Assembly (NCBI GenBank): GCA_003219335.1
Contig: QHOF01000128.1
Span: forward strand, 1-7,102
Reading direction: 5' to 3'
Source of the DNA: Verrucomicrobiota bacterium
GTDB taxonomy: Bacteria > Verrucomicrobiota > Verrucomicrobiia > Chthoniobacterales > UBA10450
Length of the DNA: 7,102 bases
Below, piece after piece: positions 6,175 through 7,102 of this stretch. The first letter of the stretch is position 1; each line of letters opens with the position of its first letter. Below the pieces are notes generated by a model, which saw nothing but the letters and a program-made list of their open reading frames with translations, ran no database searches and was not told where the DNA came from. A program made the position numbers and the translations under genes.

Positions 6175-6246
6175 CTAGCGAGCAGCGATTTTGAACGCGG
6201 CCAGCTCGGTCAGCCAGGCTTCATTCGTCCGCACCGACTCTTCACA
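6175..6246 (-). pseudogene. Possible 3' end of a lost minus-strand gene
   Basis: On the minus strand this reads NEAWLTELAAFKIAAR and then TAG (6175-6177), a plausible helical protein end with ordinary codon use. The frame stays open back to a TGA at 6343-6345, but from about 6250 on it is reading repeat unit A, so any real gene would have been cut there. The stop lies inside the palindrome at 6171-6182. I cannot name the family. Confidence 0.25.
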
Positions 6247-6249
6247 GTT

Positions 6250-6324
6250 GAATGGAGCCAATGCGAATTGAGCGACATAGATGGGCGAGCCGAGAGGCCG
6301 AATGAGGGGGACCGAACGAGTCAA
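6250..6324 (+). repeat. Repeat family 2, unit A
   Basis: Shared blocks are GAATGGAGCCAATG, TTGAGCGACATAGATGGG, GCCGAATGA and CGAGTCAA. The unit is closely parallel to unit C at 6716. A small hairpin GCC-GAGA-GGC (6289-6298) sits at the position where all other units also have a hairpin. Confidence 0.65.
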
Positions 6325-6349
6325 CACCACATCATTCTTCACTCAGTTG

Positions 6350-6410
6350 GAATGGAGCGAATGGGACGAGTGACATAGAAGGTAAAGCTGCGACGGTAGC
6401 AGTGAGGAAA
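6350..6410 (+). repeat. Repeat family 2, unit B
   Basis: GAATGGAGCGAATGGGACGAG, then TGACATAGAAGGTAAAGCTG, parallels unit D at 6789. Its hairpin pairs CTGC (6388-6391) with GCAG (6399-6402) around GACGGTA, extended by a G-T pair. Confidence 0.65.
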
Positions 6411-6510
6411 GTGTGGGTAACGCCCGAGTTTCAAAAGTGACCGCCGACAAATTCGACGAGGTCTTTAGGCGCGTGCGCGGACTCTTCGTAGACTGATCTT
6501 TCACCCCGGC

Positions 6511-6631
6511 GGTCGCAGAGATCACAGAGTCCGTTCTGCCGCAGCGGAATTCTGGGGAGCGCGCGCGTCTCGCGTGCTGGCGATGGTGTCCTCGCCATCG
6601 CGAACTTTATCTCTGCTCCGTCTCTGTGACC
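6511..6631. repeat. Imperfect inverted repeat enclosing R5
   Basis: GGTCGCAGAGAT (6511-6522) matches the reverse complement of GTCTCTGTGACC (6620-6631) at 10 of 12 positions. A perfect 8-base inverted pair TCACAGAG (6522-6529) and CTCTGTGA (6622-6629) also spans the same interval. The layout resembles a miniature inverted-repeat element of about 120 bases with no coding capacity. I see no clear target-site duplication. Confidence 0.4.
6554..6615 (+). repeat. Twin-hairpin repeat, copy R5
   Basis: The copy begins GGGGAGCG. Hairpin 1 pairs GCGCGCG (6561-6567) with CGCGTGC (6571-6577) around TCT. Hairpin 2 pairs GCGATGG (6580-6586) with CCATCGC (6595-6601). The tail CGAACTTTATCTCTG closely matches R2 and R3. 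It has the same orientation as the four copies in the left part of the window, more than 5 kb away. Confidence 0.75.
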
Positions 6632-6715
6632 ACTCGGCTGTAGCAACGACGCGGCTAACATCGCAGGCGCGGCTTGACATTACCCGGCGCGTCGAGCGAC
6701 ATAGGAGCGCATGAT

Positions 6716-6788
6716 GAATCGAGCCAACGGGAGTTGAGCGAGATAGATGGGAAAGCTGAAGAGCCGAATGAACGGGAGTGAATGAGTC
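6716..6788 (+). repeat. Repeat family 2, unit C
   Basis: GAATCGAGCCAACGGGAG, TTGAGCGAGATAGATGGG, GCCGAATGAACGG and TGAGTCAA align with unit A. The hairpin is GCT-GAAG-AGC (6755-6764), at the same place as in A but with a different closing pair. A stray core AGCGACATAG (6695-6704) just upstream suggests a further broken unit. Confidence 0.65.
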
Positions 6789-6848
6789 AATGGAGCCGAC
6801 TGGGATGAGGCGACATAGACGGTCAAGCTCGCGAGGTAGCGAGCGAAG
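6789..6848 (+). repeat. Repeat family 2, unit D, directly upstream of the transporter start
   Basis: AATGGAGCCGACTGGGATGAG followed by GCGACATAGACGGTCAAGCT aligns with unit B. It carries the longest hairpin of the family, GCTCGC (6827-6832) with GCGAGC (6839-6844) around GAGGTA. It ends at the base before ATG 6849, so the transporter's ribosome-binding region lies within repeat sequence. Confidence 0.65.
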
Positions 6849-7102
6849 ATGATGAGCATCAGCTTCGTCAAATCTCGCCTTTTCTCCCAGGTCCCGGAGG
6901 GAACGGCTGCACTGTTCTTCATTCAGATCTTCGCGACGCTCGGCTTCGCCGTCCTCTACTCGACCCTGGTCCTCTACGCGACGAAGCACCTGCAGCTCAG
7001 CGTGAAAGCGGCCACCACGTTGATGGGTGTGTTTGGGGCCTTCAATTACGGCCTGCACCTCTTCGGCGGTTACCTGGGCGGCCGCTTCCTTTCGAACCGC
7101 AA
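6849..7102 (+). CDS. POT/PTR-family proton-coupled oligopeptide transporter, N-terminal part (partial)
   Basis: The ORF starts at ATG 6849 (a second ATG follows at once, at 6852) and runs off the window after 84 codons. A short polar N-terminus (MMSISFVKSRLFSQVPEGT) leads into a first membrane helix (about residues 20-44, FFIQIFATLGFAVLYSTLVLY). Then comes the loop ATKHLQLSVKAATTLMG and a second helix with FGAFNYGLHLFGGYLGGRFL. The pattern of an early helix ending in LVLYxxxxL, then xAxxLxGxFxAxxYxxxxxGGxLxxRxL, is that of the POT/PTR (DtpA/PepT-like) branch of the major facilitator superfamily. These inner-membrane proteins import di- and tripeptides with protons. The usual E1XXE2R motif falls in helix 1; I do not see a canonical copy here, so substrate or coupling may differ. 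The upstream region is a repeat unit with a hairpin that covers the Shine-Dalgarno position. Confidence 0.75.
   Translation, partial: MMSISFVKSRLFSQVPEGTAALFFIQIFATLGFAVLYSTLVLYATKHLQLSVKAATTLMGVFGAFNYGLHLFGGYLGGRFLSNR

Larger units (their letters stand above)
6154..6848. other. Gene-free, repeat-rich interval
   Basis: Nearly 700 bases separate the large gene from the transporter, with no confident coding sequence. The interval begins with a 12-base palindrome CTCGCTAGCGAG (6171-6182) followed by TTTT at 6189-6192, at most a weak terminator for the large gene. It then holds repeat units A and B (about 6250-6410), a possible gene-end scrap (about 6440-6500), twin-hairpin repeat R5 (6554-6615) and repeat units C and D (6716-6848). 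Minus-strand frames are open across parts of it, but their translations are low-complexity readings of the repeats. Confidence 0.6.

Noticed and set aside
6412..6500. Gene-end scrap reading KVTADKFDEVFRRVRGLFVD then stop
   Set aside because: It looks like plausible protein with good codon use, but it is too short and unnamed to list as a feature; it may be the 3' end of a lost + strand gene.
6250..6848. CRISPR-like array
   Set aside because: The units are 60-75 bases long, diverged, and separated by 300 bases of other sequence, without regular spacers or cas genes.
6522..7058. Long minus-strand ORF of 178 codons across the repeats and the transporter start
   Set aside because: It is antisense to a clear POT-family protein and elsewhere translates repeat sequence into Arg/Ser/His-rich text without domain character.
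1..7102. tRNA, rRNA or known riboswitch
   Set aside because: No cloverleaf with a TTCGA-type arm, no rRNA-like conserved blocks and no recognisable riboswitch core were seen; a TPP riboswitch would lie upstream of thiC, outside the window.

Overview
The window most likely comes from a soil-type Verrucomicrobiota genome or one related to it. This rests on family resemblance and repeat style (a zeta-toxin-type P-loop fragment, a DUF2281-type antitoxin start, many short hairpin repeats), not on a marker gene, so the taxonomy is a moderate inference. All confident genes are on the + strand.

Layout. Bases 1-110 hold the last codons of thiC (thiamin pyrimidine synthase). Bases 105-970 are a repeat-rich scar. 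Two N-terminal halves of a zeta-toxin/ABC-type-ATPase-like gene (from 171 and from 723) flank a small intact ORF (442-618). Four copies of a twin-hairpin repeat (about 105-155, 338-395, 624-685, 891-970) alternate with these pieces, and both toxin halves stop at the same codon, where a repeat copy begins. Bases 960-1095 look like decayed PIN-like (DUF5615-type) coding sequence. Next comes a tight two-gene unit: a two-helix membrane protein (1096-1704) overlapping by 17 bases a secreted M48-like zinc metallopeptidase with a C-terminal beta domain (1688-3040). An A/T-stem hairpin at 3093-3118 may terminate it. A short antitoxin-like ORF (3196-3369) has a normal DUF2281-like N-terminus and a foreign tail.

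Bases 3397-6153 encode a 918-residue protein that I do not recognise as a whole. It has a very good Shine-Dalgarno, clearly more G/C-rich codon use than its left neighbours, no signal peptide, and a C-terminal third resembling LVIVD-type beta-propeller repeats. Bases 6154-6848 have no confident gene. They carry four copies of a second repeat family with a hairpin at one fixed position, a fifth copy of the twin-hairpin repeat inside a larger imperfect inverted repeat, and possible gene fragments. The window ends in the first 84 codons of a POT/PTR-family proton-coupled oligopeptide transporter (from 6849), whose upstream region is itself a repeat copy.

Functionally, only the membrane protein/peptidase pair looks like a co-expressed unit. 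The strongest unexplained signal is the repeats. In five copies of the first family the stem sequences differ completely while pairing is kept, and repeat copies coincide with gene ends: the thiC stop, the toxin breakpoints and the region just upstream of the transporter start.
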